Shown one piece after another: positions 7,526 to 16,866 of a stretch of 23,709 bases of DNA. Source of the stretch: an uncultured bacterium. GTDB taxonomy: Bacteria; Actinomycetota; Coriobacteriia; Coriobacteriales; Coriobacteriaceae. Position 1 is the stretch's first letter. Every line of letters begins with the position of its first letter. The notes beneath the pieces are model-generated. The model was given only the letters and a program-made list of their open reading frames with translations. It did not search any database and was not told where the DNA came from. The DNA lies in the NCBI GenBank assembly GCA_905215765.1, contig CAJMRP010000017.1, forward strand, positions 1 to 23,709, read 5' to 3'. Made by a program: the position numbers and the translations under genes.

Positions 7526-8470
7526 CTACTTACTGTCACCGGAACTGATTAAGGCCTTTAAATCACCAAGCAGGGAACAATTTGACAGTTCATACTCACG
7601 ATATTTTAAAATGATGCCTAGATCGCTAATTTTTAGACCGCCTTCAAGCAAGTGCATACGGGCATCCAAAACAGAACGGTAATGTTCTATATGTGTAGAA
7701 GAACCACGATAATCACCAGGATTGCTACTGCAGTATTCTTCTAAAGCATTAGAAAACCTCAGACACATCTCTATCTCACCAATACGAGATCTCTTATCAA
7801 GGTAACGCATCTCGGTTGCATTAGAGTCATGTCTACGGAATCGAATCAAGGGCCGATTCAAGAGCCTGAGGGTTCCCTTCAACAAAGAGAATCGCCACAG
7901 CATTCCGTCATGCGCAAAATCATCCTGCCAATATGGCAAGATTTCTCTAATAAAGTTCGATTTAACAGCATATGAGCATCCAGGTCGACGTACTGCCATA
8001 AACTTTTCGTCAAAAGACGGAGCATCCAAATCATCAACAGATTTGGCATTATCAACTGCACCATATAGTCTTACTTTTTTACCGCCATCTTCATAAAACG
8101 GCTCGACGGCACAGCATAGGACGTCAATCGAAGGATCCTTCTGGAGAATCGAGGACATCACAGCGATTTTATCCGAATCCCAGATATCGTCCTGATCACA
8201 CGGAAATACGATACAGTCGTTTTTAGACGCAAGGTCGAGAAGTGCCTTGAAACTTTTGCGCCAGCCGAAATTCGAACAGTTTCTGCTGAGGGTCCAATTA
8301 CTGAGACTGTATTTCTCGATGTATCTGCAAATAAGATCGAACGAGCCATCCGTCGAGCAATCATCCGCGATTAGTACTCGGTCCGGAGACACTGTCTGGA
8401 GTCTTAAGCTATCTAGCTGCTCAGTAAGATATCGCGTGCCGTTGTAAACTGACATCACAACCGTAACCAT
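7526..8470 (-). CDS. Glycosyltransferase family 2
   Basis: A 314-residue cytoplasmic glycosyltransferase with a GT-A fold that adds one sugar of the repeat unit. The N-terminus MVTVVMSVYNGTRYLTEQL and LIADDCSTDGSFDL are classic GT2 nucleotide-binding motifs. PCDQDDIWDSDKI supplies the DXD-type metal site, and the central RRPGCSYAVK with DDFAHDGMLWR is typical of rhamnosyltransferase-like GT2 proteins. The likely donor is dTDP-rhamnose because the locus makes it, but this is inference. It is separated from the upstream GT4 by 17 bases, with ATTGGATGAAGG before its ATG, and overlaps the ribosome site of the downstream polymerase gene. A/T-rich like its neighbours. Confidence 0.9.
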   Translation of the reverse strand: MVTVVMSVYNGTRYLTEQLDSLRLQTVSPDRVLIADDCSTDGSFDLICRYIEKYSLSNWTLSRNCSNFGWRKSFKALLDLASKNDCIVFPCDQDDIWDSDKIAVMSSILQKDPSIDVLCCAVEPFYEDGGKKVRLYGAVDNAKSVDDLDAPSFDEKFMAVRRPGCSYAVKSNFIREILPYWQDDFAHDGMLWRFSLLKGTLRLLNRPLIRFRRHDSNATEMRYLDKRSRIGEIEMCLRFSNALEEYCSSNPGDYRGSSTHIEHYRSVLDARMHLLEGGLKISDLGIILKYREYELSNCSLLGDLKALISSGDSK

Positions 8471-8487
8471 TAAAAACCTTCATCCAA

Positions 8488-9705
8488 TTAAAGCTCAACC
8501 ATTAGTTGATCGTAAATACCAATAAGACGTTCTACATACGCGGTCTTTTCGAGGCAGCTGAAGTCCGCCTTCTCAACTGCCTCCCTGTAACGCGAGTAAA
8601 CATCAGAATCGAGCATATTGACCATTGCGTCAGATAGCGACTCCACACTACCTGCGCTGAAGATCTCGCCGAGACCTTTTGACATAACAAAGGAGGCCGC
8701 ATCGCCGACATCCGAAACAATACACGGCAGGCCGGCGGCAATCATTGCTTCATAAGCGACGAGCCCGAACGTCTCTCGACAAACAGAAGGCATGACGATA
8801 GCGCGAGATTGCCTCATGACGGAAAGAACTTCATCATGAGGCAAGGAACCCATGAATCTGATATCTGGATAGCTATCCGACAACCTCTTCAATTCGGTAC
8901 CGTCGCCAATGACGATCGCATTCACGCCCGCCCGACAGACCGCTTCGCAAAACAAGTCACAGCCTTTCTCTGGACTTAAACGGCCGACAAATAGGTATGC
9001 CGAAGAATCTCCTTCGGAATCATCTTGAGACTTAGCCGCATCAACATAGTTTAAGCAGTCATACCGTTCAGAATTCCACGCTAGATGAGGTTCGATCAAC
9101 CGACGGCTGGAGTCGGAGACAAAGGCGACCGCCGGGCGAAGCGAGCCTAAAACATGGTTCTGCACGGAAAAACGAACGGACCGGTACAATTTTTGGGCAT
9201 ACGAGCGCTTGTCACAGTTGTGCAGCAGGCACTTCGGAGAACCGGGGGCGATTCCGCAGTTACAATGATTCACATAGTCGTAGAGCCCGCCGTTAGAGCA
9301 AACAAGGAAGTACTCATGGGCGGTAATGAGACATTTGAAGCCCCGTCGCCCTATTGCCCTGAATATAGAGGGAGAAAGGGAGTGCGTCCAAGAATGCACA
9401 TGAACGACCGCCGTTTCTGGGTCAAGCTGCTTGAGCAAATCATCCAGCGCCGTTTCCGATCGTCGGTTCCAGATGCCCTGGACAGCACCAGAGACGCCAC
9501 CGTTCAAAACATCGCCCTGCCCGCAATTAACGCATATGACTCCCGATTCGACCAAAGCCGGATCGGGATCTCCCAGCGCTGAGAAGAAATAGCTGTTAAG
9601 CCCCATCTTTGCCAATGCCGAAGCTGTCTCAATTGCGATTTTTGAAGCTCCGCCCCCGATATGGGGACGGTCGCAAATCGTAATCGCTGTGGTAAGGCTA
9701 CTCAT
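8488..9705 (-). CDS. Glycosyltransferase family 4
   Basis: A 405-residue GT-B glycosyltransferase. The N-terminal domain opens with ICDRPHIGGGASKIAIETA, the glycine loop of GT4 enzymes. The middle has an HEYFLVCSNGG segment followed by several cysteines (CNCGIAPGSPKCLLHNC), which is seen in a subgroup of capsule GT4s and may bind metal. The C-terminal donor-binding domain begins at YLFVGRLSPEKGCDLF and carries the EX7E-like ETFGLVAYEAM. It adds a sugar to the lipid-linked intermediate at the inner membrane face. The ATG at 9705 overlaps the end of the preceding Fe-S protein gene by eight bases, indicating coupled translation. Donor and acceptor are unknown. Confidence 0.9.
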   Translation of the reverse strand: MSSLTTAITICDRPHIGGGASKIAIETASALAKMGLNSYFFSALGDPDPALVESGVICVNCGQGDVLNGGVSGAVQGIWNRRSETALDDLLKQLDPETAVVHVHSWTHSLSPSIFRAIGRRGFKCLITAHEYFLVCSNGGLYDYVNHCNCGIAPGSPKCLLHNCDKRSYAQKLYRSVRFSVQNHVLGSLRPAVAFVSDSSRRLIEPHLAWNSERYDCLNYVDAAKSQDDSEGDSSAYLFVGRLSPEKGCDLFCEAVCRAGVNAIVIGDGTELKRLSDSYPDIRFMGSLPHDEVLSVMRQSRAIVMPSVCRETFGLVAYEAMIAAGLPCIVSDVGDAASFVMSKGLGEIFSAGSVESLSDAMVNMLDSDVYSRYREAVEKADFSCLEKTAYVERLIGIYDQLMVEL

Positions 9706-10903
9706 GTGCGTTCCCAGGTTTAATGGATCGGACCAAACGTTTTACGCTCAACCGCATCGAAGGCGGAAGCATTTTTTTCACACGGTCGAAAAGGGTCACT
9801 TTGGGAACCAAGACGGAATCAAAGATCCCAGACCCCAGTGCCTCGTACTGAGCGATGACCGCATCGCGCCTCTCTTCAAGGCCTGAGCGCTTATTAGGGT
9901 CTTCATGCAGGAGCACGTCATTCGCTGCAACGTCGTTGTTAGAATAGGCAGCGCAATCGCCTATCTCATCAATCAGCTTGGCACCGCGCTCGGTCTTCAC
10001 GATAACGGCTGAGATGCCCTTCTCAGGATGTGCGCAGTCTTTGGCGGAATCAGAACGCCAGGAATCACCGAGAATAAGGTCAGCGGGGCTTTCGCACCCT
10101 CTGAAGGGACAACTATAGCAAGACGATCTGCTGATCATGCCTTTGATATAGGACCCATAAAACGGGTCGAATGCGGCGGGCCTCTTTATAATCCTGCCGT
10201 CGGACAACTCAATCTTTATGTTATGGCCCCAACCGAATTTCGATTTATCTCTAAAAGTCAGTGCGGTGACATCGGACTTCTCACGAAGCTCGAGCCAGTC
10301 AACATAGGAACGGAACATGGAAGAGCTTGGTACACCGTGGCAAACAACGCTGACGGTTGTCAGCCCATCCATCGGTTTACCCAAATAGAGACGCAGTGCC
10401 GAAACCTGGCAAGGAGTACCGCTAAACAGTACATGCTTGCCGGATTTGAGATCGCTGAGCACTTCGGGATACGATTCGCTAGCATCGCTCTGGACATATT
10501 TGGACTTTTGCAGGAGCGCGATATCGGCAAGCTCGGATATACCGATATGCCTGACGTGATCGACGCCATCCCAGGCGGCGCCGTAAACGCGCCCGCCGTC
10601 CGAAAGTATCCGTTTCGCAAGAAGGGAGAAGACACCGCCGGACGAACTTTGCGCGAGCTCGCCCGGGTCATCGCTCTGCAAGACAGCGGCGCGAATGGTC
10701 TCCGAGTCCGCGTCGACTTGGTTTTCCGCCGGACAGGTACGCAGGCAAAGACCGCAGGAGGTGCATCTCGCTGCGTCCACCACGGGGTATTCGAAACCAT
10801 CGGGCGAGGTACGCATAGTAATAGCGGAAAAAGGGCATTTGGCCGCGCAAGCTCCGCAACCAAAGCAGGCCCGGTGAGAAACTGTGTCGATGTTCTTGCT
10901 CAA
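9698..10903 (-). CDS. FrhB/FdhB-type iron-sulfur protein of polysaccharide locus
   Basis: A 401-residue protein with two N-terminal [4Fe-4S] motifs, CFGCGACAAKCP (from ~residue 13) and CTSCGLCLRTCP (from ~residue 44). These precede regions matching the coenzyme F420 hydrogenase/dehydrogenase beta-subunit family (FrhB N and C parts; SGTPCQVSALRLYL, CHGVPSS, RDKSKFGWGHN, then a CYSCPFRGCESPADL cysteine cluster). Such proteins recur in capsule loci beside polysaccharide pyruvyl transferases, as here, but their reaction is not established. The start is a TTG at 10903 supported by GGGGGAAG five bases upstream; no suitable ATG exists near the first motif. The downstream GT4 starts inside its last codons. 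A role as a redox modifier of a sugar is inference only. Confidence 0.85.
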   Translation of the reverse strand: MSKNIDTVSHRACFGCGACAAKCPFSAITMRTSPDGFEYPVVDAARCTSCGLCLRTCPAENQVDADSETIRAAVLQSDDPGELAQSSSGGVFSLLAKRILSDGGRVYGAAWDGVDHVRHIGISELADIALLQKSKYVQSDASESYPEVLSDLKSGKHVLFSGTPCQVSALRLYLGKPMDGLTTVSVVCHGVPSSSMFRSYVDWLELREKSDVTALTFRDKSKFGWGHNIKIELSDGRIIKRPAAFDPFYGSYIKGMISRSSCYSCPFRGCESPADLILGDSWRSDSAKDCAHPEKGISAVIVKTERGAKLIDEIGDCAAYSNNDVAANDVLLHEDPNKRSGLEERRDAVIAQYEALGSGIFDSVLVPKVTLFDRVKKMLPPSMRLSVKRLVRSIKPGNAHE

Positions 10904-10915
10904 GCTAACTTCCCC

Positions 10916-12034
10916 CTATTGCTCAAGAGCATCCAAGAGCCATTTTTTCGAAAACGTGATGAGCGACTCCACGTCGGACAGTCGCTTCTCATAGCCCTCG
11001 ATTTCCGTAGCGTTCATGTGGCTGTCATAGCCATCTAGCAGACGATCCTCGGTATTCGAGAGCCTCGAGAGGCTCTCAACTCGAGAGTTTTGAGAGCGTT
11101 TGTCGGTCTCCTCAAATCTCTTGAAGCAGTAATAGTCTTTGCGGAAAATTTGAGAAAACAGCGTACCGTGCAGCGAATCGGTTAACACGAACCGCGCGCT
11201 CGCCAGATACGCGAGCCATTCATCGGGACCAAGCCCGTAACGCGGATTGAGCTGCTCGTCGACAGCATTTTTACCTGAACCGACAAGCGTCACGACCTCG
11301 CAGCCGAGCTCTTTTGAAATCGAATCGACAGCTTTCCTGTAAAACGGCCTATTCCCAAGGAAATAGCAGACGATTTTTCCGGGCTCAGGACATTTACCGT
11401 TGATGAGCGGGGCCCAGTCCTCTTTCGACAGGAGCAGGACAGGGTCCACAACTTGTGAAGGGCGCTCGAGACCGAGGGATTCGACGAAATCCGCACCTGC
11501 ATCTTCACGAACAGACACGGAGCTGAACGTTTTAATCAGATCGGTAATGATCTTTTTCTTCCTCTGTGTGGTACTAGTGACACCGAAGCTGGGCGCATAC
11601 GCGATTCGCTTATCACTGTCGCCCAAAAAGGAGAGATAGAAATTCCTGTTCAAAAGATAAGGCGACCAAATCTGATCCGATCCACAGACATACGCATCGT
11701 ATTTACCCCGCAAACCGACCAGCCCGTCTGTATCGGTAATCCTGTCAGTGGTCTCGATATTCTGACTCAAAAAGCGACTGAAAACGTCAGCCGTCGAGGA
11801 GCCGAAGTCGTCGTGCTCCTTCTTACGATTGAGCAGCTCGTGTGCCTTACCGGCAAACAAATCAAAGGAGTTCCGGTTGATAGCCCAGTTCAAAAGCTTT
11901 TCTTTGACGCTGGGAAGATAGTCAGCGTCAACAACGTCATGCCCTTCGAACTTCAAAAAGCGCTGCAGGGCATAAGCCTGAAGCAGCGTGCCGAAATTTT
12001 GATTATGCAGCCACGTTAAAATACAAATTTTCAT
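10916..12034 (-). CDS. Polysaccharide pyruvyl transferase family protein
   Basis: A 372-residue protein of the PF04230 family, which transfers pyruvate from phosphoenolpyruvate to a sugar to form a ketal and gives the polymer negative charge. The start MKICILTWLHNQNFGTLLQAYALQRFL is the family opening. CGSDQIWSP, SVREDAGADF and the late TDSLHGTLFSQIF (with the conserved HGT/S motif) follow in the expected order. Its ATG overlaps the upstream GT4 stop as TAATG, and the Fe-S protein follows 12 bases downstream, so the three are translated as a unit. The family assignment is firm. Which sugar is pyruvylated, or whether this member does another related transfer, is unknown. Confidence 0.9.
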   Translation of the reverse strand: MKICILTWLHNQNFGTLLQAYALQRFLKFEGHDVVDADYLPSVKEKLLNWAINRNSFDLFAGKAHELLNRKKEHDDFGSSTADVFSRFLSQNIETTDRITDTDGLVGLRGKYDAYVCGSDQIWSPYLLNRNFYLSFLGDSDKRIAYAPSFGVTSTTQRKKKIITDLIKTFSSVSVREDAGADFVESLGLERPSQVVDPVLLLSKEDWAPLINGKCPEPGKIVCYFLGNRPFYRKAVDSISKELGCEVVTLVGSGKNAVDEQLNPRYGLGPDEWLAYLASARFVLTDSLHGTLFSQIFRKDYYCFKRFEETDKRSQNSRVESLSRLSNTEDRLLDGYDSHMNATEIEGYEKRLSDVESLITFSKKWLLDALEQ

Positions 12035-13143
12035 TAATTCACCGTCTTTGATAGCTTCAGGTAGTACTTTTCAAGCTTGGGCGCTGCTTTAAAGATGTCA
12101 TAAGATTCAAACGCCCGAGATGTATGAGGGTCGGAGCGATCAACAACATCCCTGTGAGCGGCAAGAATCGCGTCGCACCAGCCCTTGACGCCCGTGCTCA
12201 ACGGAACAAAGCTGCACCGACTAGATAACGCAACCTCGTTGGGGACCCTCTCAGAGCAGATGCACGGGAGGCCGGAAGCCTGAGCCTCAATCGCGACCAT
12301 TCCGAGACCCTCGTACAGACTGGGGAGTACGAATAAATCAAGCGCCTGATAGATGTCCTGTACATCAGACATTTGGCCGAGAAAATGCACCGCCGAGGCA
12401 ATGCCCAGTGAGCACGCTTTTTCCTCCGCCTGCGGTCGCAGCTTTCCATCGCCACAAATAACAAGAATGGAGTCGGGATTCTGAGCATGCACCGCCTTGA
12501 AAACATCAAGCAAAAACAACTGATTCTTCTGGGAGATGAACCTACCGATATTTCCCAATACCAGCGTATCGTCCTTCGCTCCAAGCTCAGTACGTCGCTC
12601 ATCCCTAATCGATCTATTGAAAGAAAAGACGTTCAGATCGATAGCATTATTAAAAACAGTAAAACGGGATGAGCCGAATAGCCATTTTCCAGCATGCTCG
12701 GTGCAGGCGGCCAAATTAGTCGGATACCTTGTTGAGAAAAGCTTCAAAAAGCCTTTGACAACGTTTTTAGCAAACTCGCCCTTACCGCTCGTAGAGTGGC
12801 TGTGGGCTATACGCACAGGTACGCCCGCCTTCTTTGCAGCACGAAGCGGAAAGACAGAAAGCGCGTTGATGTGACTGTGCACAATATTCCAGCCCTCTTG
12901 TTTATAGAGGCGCTGAAGCTCTCGCTGGTATTTGACAACATGTTGGTAGGGCGGAATCTCGAAAACCCTGCCGCCGAGCGATTCAATCTCGTCACGGGGA
13001 ACAAGCGTCGAATCGGAATCGACAAGAAAGTCAAACTGTACTTTGCTGTGATCAATATGGCGGTAGTAATTCATGACGACAGCCTCAACACCGCCGCCAA
13101 CCATCTTGCCAACAACCTGAGCCACCCTAACCGGTTCAGTCAT
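12034..13143 (-). CDS. Glycosyltransferase family 4 (EpsF-like)
   Basis: A 369-residue GT-B glycosyltransferase. The N-terminal MTEPVRVAQVVGKMVGGGVEAVV gives the GGGVE loop of this subgroup, followed by VHSHINALSVFPLRAAKKAGV and AHSHSTSG, typical of EpsF-like enzymes of gut Gram-positives. The donor domain begins GNIGRFISQKNQLFLLDVF and has LPSLYEGLGMVAIEAQASGLPC, the EX7E catalytic signature. As the second enzyme after the initiating transferase, it probably adds the second sugar, but this is inferred from gene order. The ATG follows the upstream stop directly (TAAATG), with GGAGGTG as ribosome site. Confidence 0.92.
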   Translation of the reverse strand: MTEPVRVAQVVGKMVGGGVEAVVMNYYRHIDHSKVQFDFLVDSDSTLVPRDEIESLGGRVFEIPPYQHVVKYQRELQRLYKQEGWNIVHSHINALSVFPLRAAKKAGVPVRIAHSHSTSGKGEFAKNVVKGFLKLFSTRYPTNLAACTEHAGKWLFGSSRFTVFNNAIDLNVFSFNRSIRDERRTELGAKDDTLVLGNIGRFISQKNQLFLLDVFKAVHAQNPDSILVICGDGKLRPQAEEKACSLGIASAVHFLGQMSDVQDIYQALDLFVLPSLYEGLGMVAIEAQASGLPCICSERVPNEVALSSRCSFVPLSTGVKGWCDAILAAHRDVVDRSDPHTSRAFESYDIFKAAPKLEKYYLKLSKTVN

Positions 13144-13899
13144 TTAGCAAGCACCTCCACCGGTAAAGACCTCAACGACCGTGAGGAGAACAATCTTCAA
13201 GTCCGTGATGAGGCCGCGCTTGGCGATGTACTCCAAATCACGGCGGACCATCCCGTCGAAGTCGGTGTCGTTGCGATCGGTCACCTGCCACCAGCCGGTG
13301 ATGCCGGGCTTAACGGACAGTCGCTGCAGGTCGTACTCGGTGTATTCCGTCACTTCGTTGGGCAGCGGCGGGCGCGGGCCCACGACGGACATCTGGCCCA
13401 GGAACACGTTCAGGAACTGCGGGAACTCGTCGATGGAGTGCTTGCGGATGAACTTGCCGATCTTGGTGACGCGGGGGTCATCCCTCATCTTGAACATCGC
13501 CCCGGCGATCTCGTTCTGCTCCTTGAGCTCGGCGAGGCGCTCATCGGCGTCTTTGTACATGGATCGGAACTTCCACATGCGGAAGGTTGACAGGCTGCCG
13601 TCACGGTGGGTCTGCCCCACGCGGATCTGGCTGTAGAACGGGTTGCCTTCGCTTTCTAGGCGAATTGCGGCTGCGAGCACCAGACTGGGAATTGCGATGA
13701 TCGCAAGCACGACACCGCTGAAAACGATGTCAAACGCGCGCTTCACCGCCCTGTAGGCCAGACGCGAGTTATCCCAGTCCATGACGGATTGCATGGCCTT
13801 GTAGCGACCGGCGCCCTCACGCCGGTCCATGGCCTGAGCAATCAGCGCCGCCCCCGCGGGCGTATTTGTCTTTGTTACTGCTTTAGCAACCACAGTCAA
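13144..13899 (-). CDS. Undecaprenyl-phosphate sugar phosphotransferase (initiating transferase)
   Basis: A 251-residue bacterial sugar transferase (PF02397) that loads the first sugar-1-phosphate onto undecaprenyl phosphate at the inner membrane. After a ~50-residue polar N-terminus there is one membrane segment (DIVFSGVVLAIIAIPSLVLAAAI), as in the short monotopic class. The catalytic part shows WKFRSMYKDAD, MRDDPRVTKIGKFIRKHSIDEFPQ, NVFLGQMSVVGPRPPLP and KPGITGWWQV, all diagnostic. The long tyrosine-kinase-linked or five-helix N-terminal region of WbaP/WcaJ is absent. The start is a TTG at 13899 with GGGGAC upstream; a GTG two codons further in is possible. It follows loaP by 78 bases and is G/C-rich compared with the later glycosyltransferases. 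Which sugar it transfers is not evident. Confidence 0.94.
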   Translation of the reverse strand: MTVVAKAVTKTNTPAGAALIAQAMDRREGAGRYKAMQSVMDWDNSRLAYRAVKRAFDIVFSGVVLAIIAIPSLVLAAAIRLESEGNPFYSQIRVGQTHRDGSLSTFRMWKFRSMYKDADERLAELKEQNEIAGAMFKMRDDPRVTKIGKFIRKHSIDEFPQFLNVFLGQMSVVGPRPPLPNEVTEYTEYDLQRLSVKPGITGWWQVTDRNDTDFDGMVRRDLEYIAKRGLITDLKIVLLTVVEVFTGGGAC

Positions 13900-13977
13900 A
13901 CTTACGTCCCCGTTCCCCAGGGATCCCCCAATCGGTAAATTAAAAAATGCGAACGAATAGCTGATGAAACGTCTCCC

Positions 13978-14568
13978 TTACGTTTTGCTGGGAACGTCGA
14001 GCGGTAGCAGTTCCCTAAAAGCGGAATCGCCATCGCCCACGTCTATCAGGCACCAGCGTTTATGACGGTCGATCTTCTTTACGCGGGCCTCTTGCCCCAC
14101 CAAGGGACCCTGCTCTATGTGCAACACGCCGTCTTCTATACGCGCTACGCTGTTGCGCACTACGCCGTCGTCGTCCAGTACGCTGCGGTACCAGTCCTGT
14201 GCATCGTCCGGCATGGGCATGTACGCCCGCTCCCTACTGCCGGCGATGCGACAGCCAAAGCTCAACTGGGCCAAAGCCCTATCGAGCGAAGCGGCATCGT
14301 CCGTGGCGACGAAGAAATATTCCTTGTACATGGGTTTGGTTTGGAGCGACCATGCGCCGTCCCGCTTAAACCAGAACTCCTTTTGCATTACAAAAGCGTC
14401 CTGCATCAGCTCGTGCGGGATAATGCGGCGGACATTTTCGCAGGTCTCGCGCTCTTTTCCATTGGGGGTGTGGACCAGATACCAGTGAACACGGCCGTGC
14501 TGGCTGTTGGTGGTGGCGCCATTAAATGCGCCCGGCAGCTGCTCTTGGCGCCGTGCCGTCTGTTCCAT
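13978..14568 (-). CDS. loaP: NusG-family antiterminator, LoaP type
   Basis: A 196-residue NusG paralogue. The NGN domain spans ~30-135, with WYLVHTPNGKERETCENV and KPMYKEYFFVATDD matching the KPMFPGYVFV region of NusG. The C-terminal KOW part is GPLVGQEARVKKIDRHKRWCLIDV. NusG family proteins bind RNA polymerase; the LoaP branch is known to promote read-through of terminators in long polysaccharide or antibiotic operons, recruited by RNA hairpins in the leader. Being first gene of the capsule operon fits this. I chose the ATG at 14568 because GAGGGGGCGAG lies just upstream; an in-frame ATG at 14601 has no such site. The symbol reflects the family, not demonstrated function. A terminator-like hairpin after rmlA is a possible target. 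Confidence 0.8.
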   Translation of the reverse strand: MEQTARRQEQLPGAFNGATTNSQHGRVHWYLVHTPNGKERETCENVRRIIPHELMQDAFVMQKEFWFKRDGAWSLQTKPMYKEYFFVATDDAASLDRALAQLSFGCRIAGSRERAYMPMPDDAQDWYRSVLDDDGVVRNSVARIEDGVLHIEQGPLVGQEARVKKIDRHKRWCLIDVGDGDSAFRELLPLDVPSKT

Positions 14569-14655
14569 GTTCTCGCCCCCTCTTTTGGCTTTGCGATACA
14601 CGCAAATGCAGGGGCGTTTAGAACAGGCTTCTCGCTCGCAGCTAGGCGCAGTCGC

Positions 14656-14787
14656 AAAAGTACAGGTTTTTGTATCTTTCGACAGACGACATTATACGAG
14701 CAATTAATTAGCGTTTGCCCAGATTACGCAAAATGTACTGCTAGTAGGTACATCTCCATAGCCCCCTATAAAAACCTGTACCTTTTT
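14656..14787. repeat. Inverted repeats with GTAC cores upstream of loaP
   Basis: AAAAGTACAGGTTTTTGTA at 14656-14674 is repeated in reverse at 14767-14787 with one inserted and one changed base. Between them ATGTAC and GTACAT face each other at 14733-14738 and 14748-14753. Four GTAC cores within 132 bases around the presumed loaP promoter suggest regulator sites or an RNA fold. No regulator can be named. Confidence 0.6.
14691..14720 (-). promoter_or_regulatory. Probable promoter of the capsule operon
   Basis: On the minus strand a perfect TATAAT occupies 14696-14691. The -35 region is weak: TGGGCA lies 19 bases upstream, and no better match is seen. Transcription would begin near 14684, giving a leader of about 115 bases before loaP. 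A second possible site, TTGCAC-17-TATAGG at 14766-14794, overlaps the thrS terminator. Confidence 0.5.
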
Positions 14788-14793
14788 GTGCAA

Positions 14794-14819
14794 CAAAAAA
14801 AGCCGCTCAACCAGCGGCT
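14794..14819 (-). terminator. Second terminator downstream of thrS
   Basis: Arms AGCCGCT (14801-14807) and AGCGGCT (14813-14819) enclose a five-base loop. On the minus strand the stem is followed by seven T residues and TGTTG, a textbook Rho-independent terminator. Because T residues also follow on the plus strand it could work both ways. Confidence 0.8.
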
Positions 14820-14836
14820 TTTCTTATTTGGGTATG

Positions 14837-14869
14837 AAAAAAGGCGACCGCCCTTTGTGGACGGTCGCC
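14837..14869 (-). terminator. First terminator downstream of thrS
   Basis: GGCGACCG (14843-14850) pairs with CGGTCGCC (14862-14869) over an eleven-base loop, and on the minus strand six T residues follow. It begins 26 bases after the thrS stop. It is immediately followed by a second terminator. Confidence 0.88.
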
Positions 14870-14894
14870 TTTGTTAATTGTTGTGAAGCTTGCC

Positions 14895-16658
<1,764 letters not shown>

Positions 16659-16685
16659 GGGTATGTTTTCTCCTCTCGGATGCCT

Positions 16686-16728
16686 GATGCAAGTGCGTGC
16701 GATGCGCTCGGCGTTTTTGACTTGCATC
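16686..16728 (-). promoter_or_regulatory. Inverted repeat in the thrS leader
   Basis: GATGCAAGT (16686-16694) and ACTTGCATC (16720-16728) are perfect nine-base inverted arms between the thrS -10 box and its ribosome site. It may be an operator or a leader hairpin. No T-box consensus is present, so it is not a standard tRNA-sensing leader. Confidence 0.5.
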
Positions 16729-16756
16729 ATTATAGGCAGGTTGCCTTGGTATACAA
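16729..16756 (-). promoter_or_regulatory. thrS: thrS promoter
   Basis: On the minus strand TTGTAT (16756-16751) is followed after 16 bases by a perfect TATAAT (16734-16729). Transcription from near 16722 gives a ~64-base leader ahead of thrS. Confidence 0.7.
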
Positions 16757-16757
16757 G

Positions 16758-16795
16758 CGCCCGCCGCACCTTAATGGCACGGCGGGCGATTTTCT
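16758..16795 (+). terminator. Strong G/C-rich hairpin between thrS and the zinc-ribbon gene
   Basis: A 13-bp stem joins 16758-16770 and 16776-16788 (with two G-T pairs on the minus-strand RNA) around TTAAT. ATTTTCT follows on the plus strand; on the minus strand no T run follows. It probably ends transcription of the zinc-ribbon gene despite the poor minus-strand tail, or blocks antisense transcription. Confidence 0.5.
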
Positions 16796-16866
16796 ACGCA
16801 TGCTTCATCGTGTGGGGGCGGGGCGCAGGGTGCGCGTGGCTTACGGCCGGCCCGGCGATGGATGCG

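Larger units (their letters stand above)
14569..14894. other. Non-coding region between thrS and the capsule operon
   Basis: These 326 bases hold no convincing gene. They contain two tandem terminators for thrS, a likely loaP promoter, a set of GTAC-containing inverted repeats, and a small hairpin with TTTGCG/CGCAAA arms (14590-14606) just ahead of the loaP ribosome site. The leader RNA of the capsule operon would be roughly 115 bases or more. Confidence 0.7.

Noticed and set aside
13900..13977. LoaP target hairpin between loaP and the sugar transferase
   Set aside because: I found only very short self-complementary pieces (GGGATCCC), not a convincing stem.
16659..16728. T-box riboswitch ahead of thrS
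   Set aside because: The leader is only ~64 bases and lacks the conserved T-box sequence and the long stem I.
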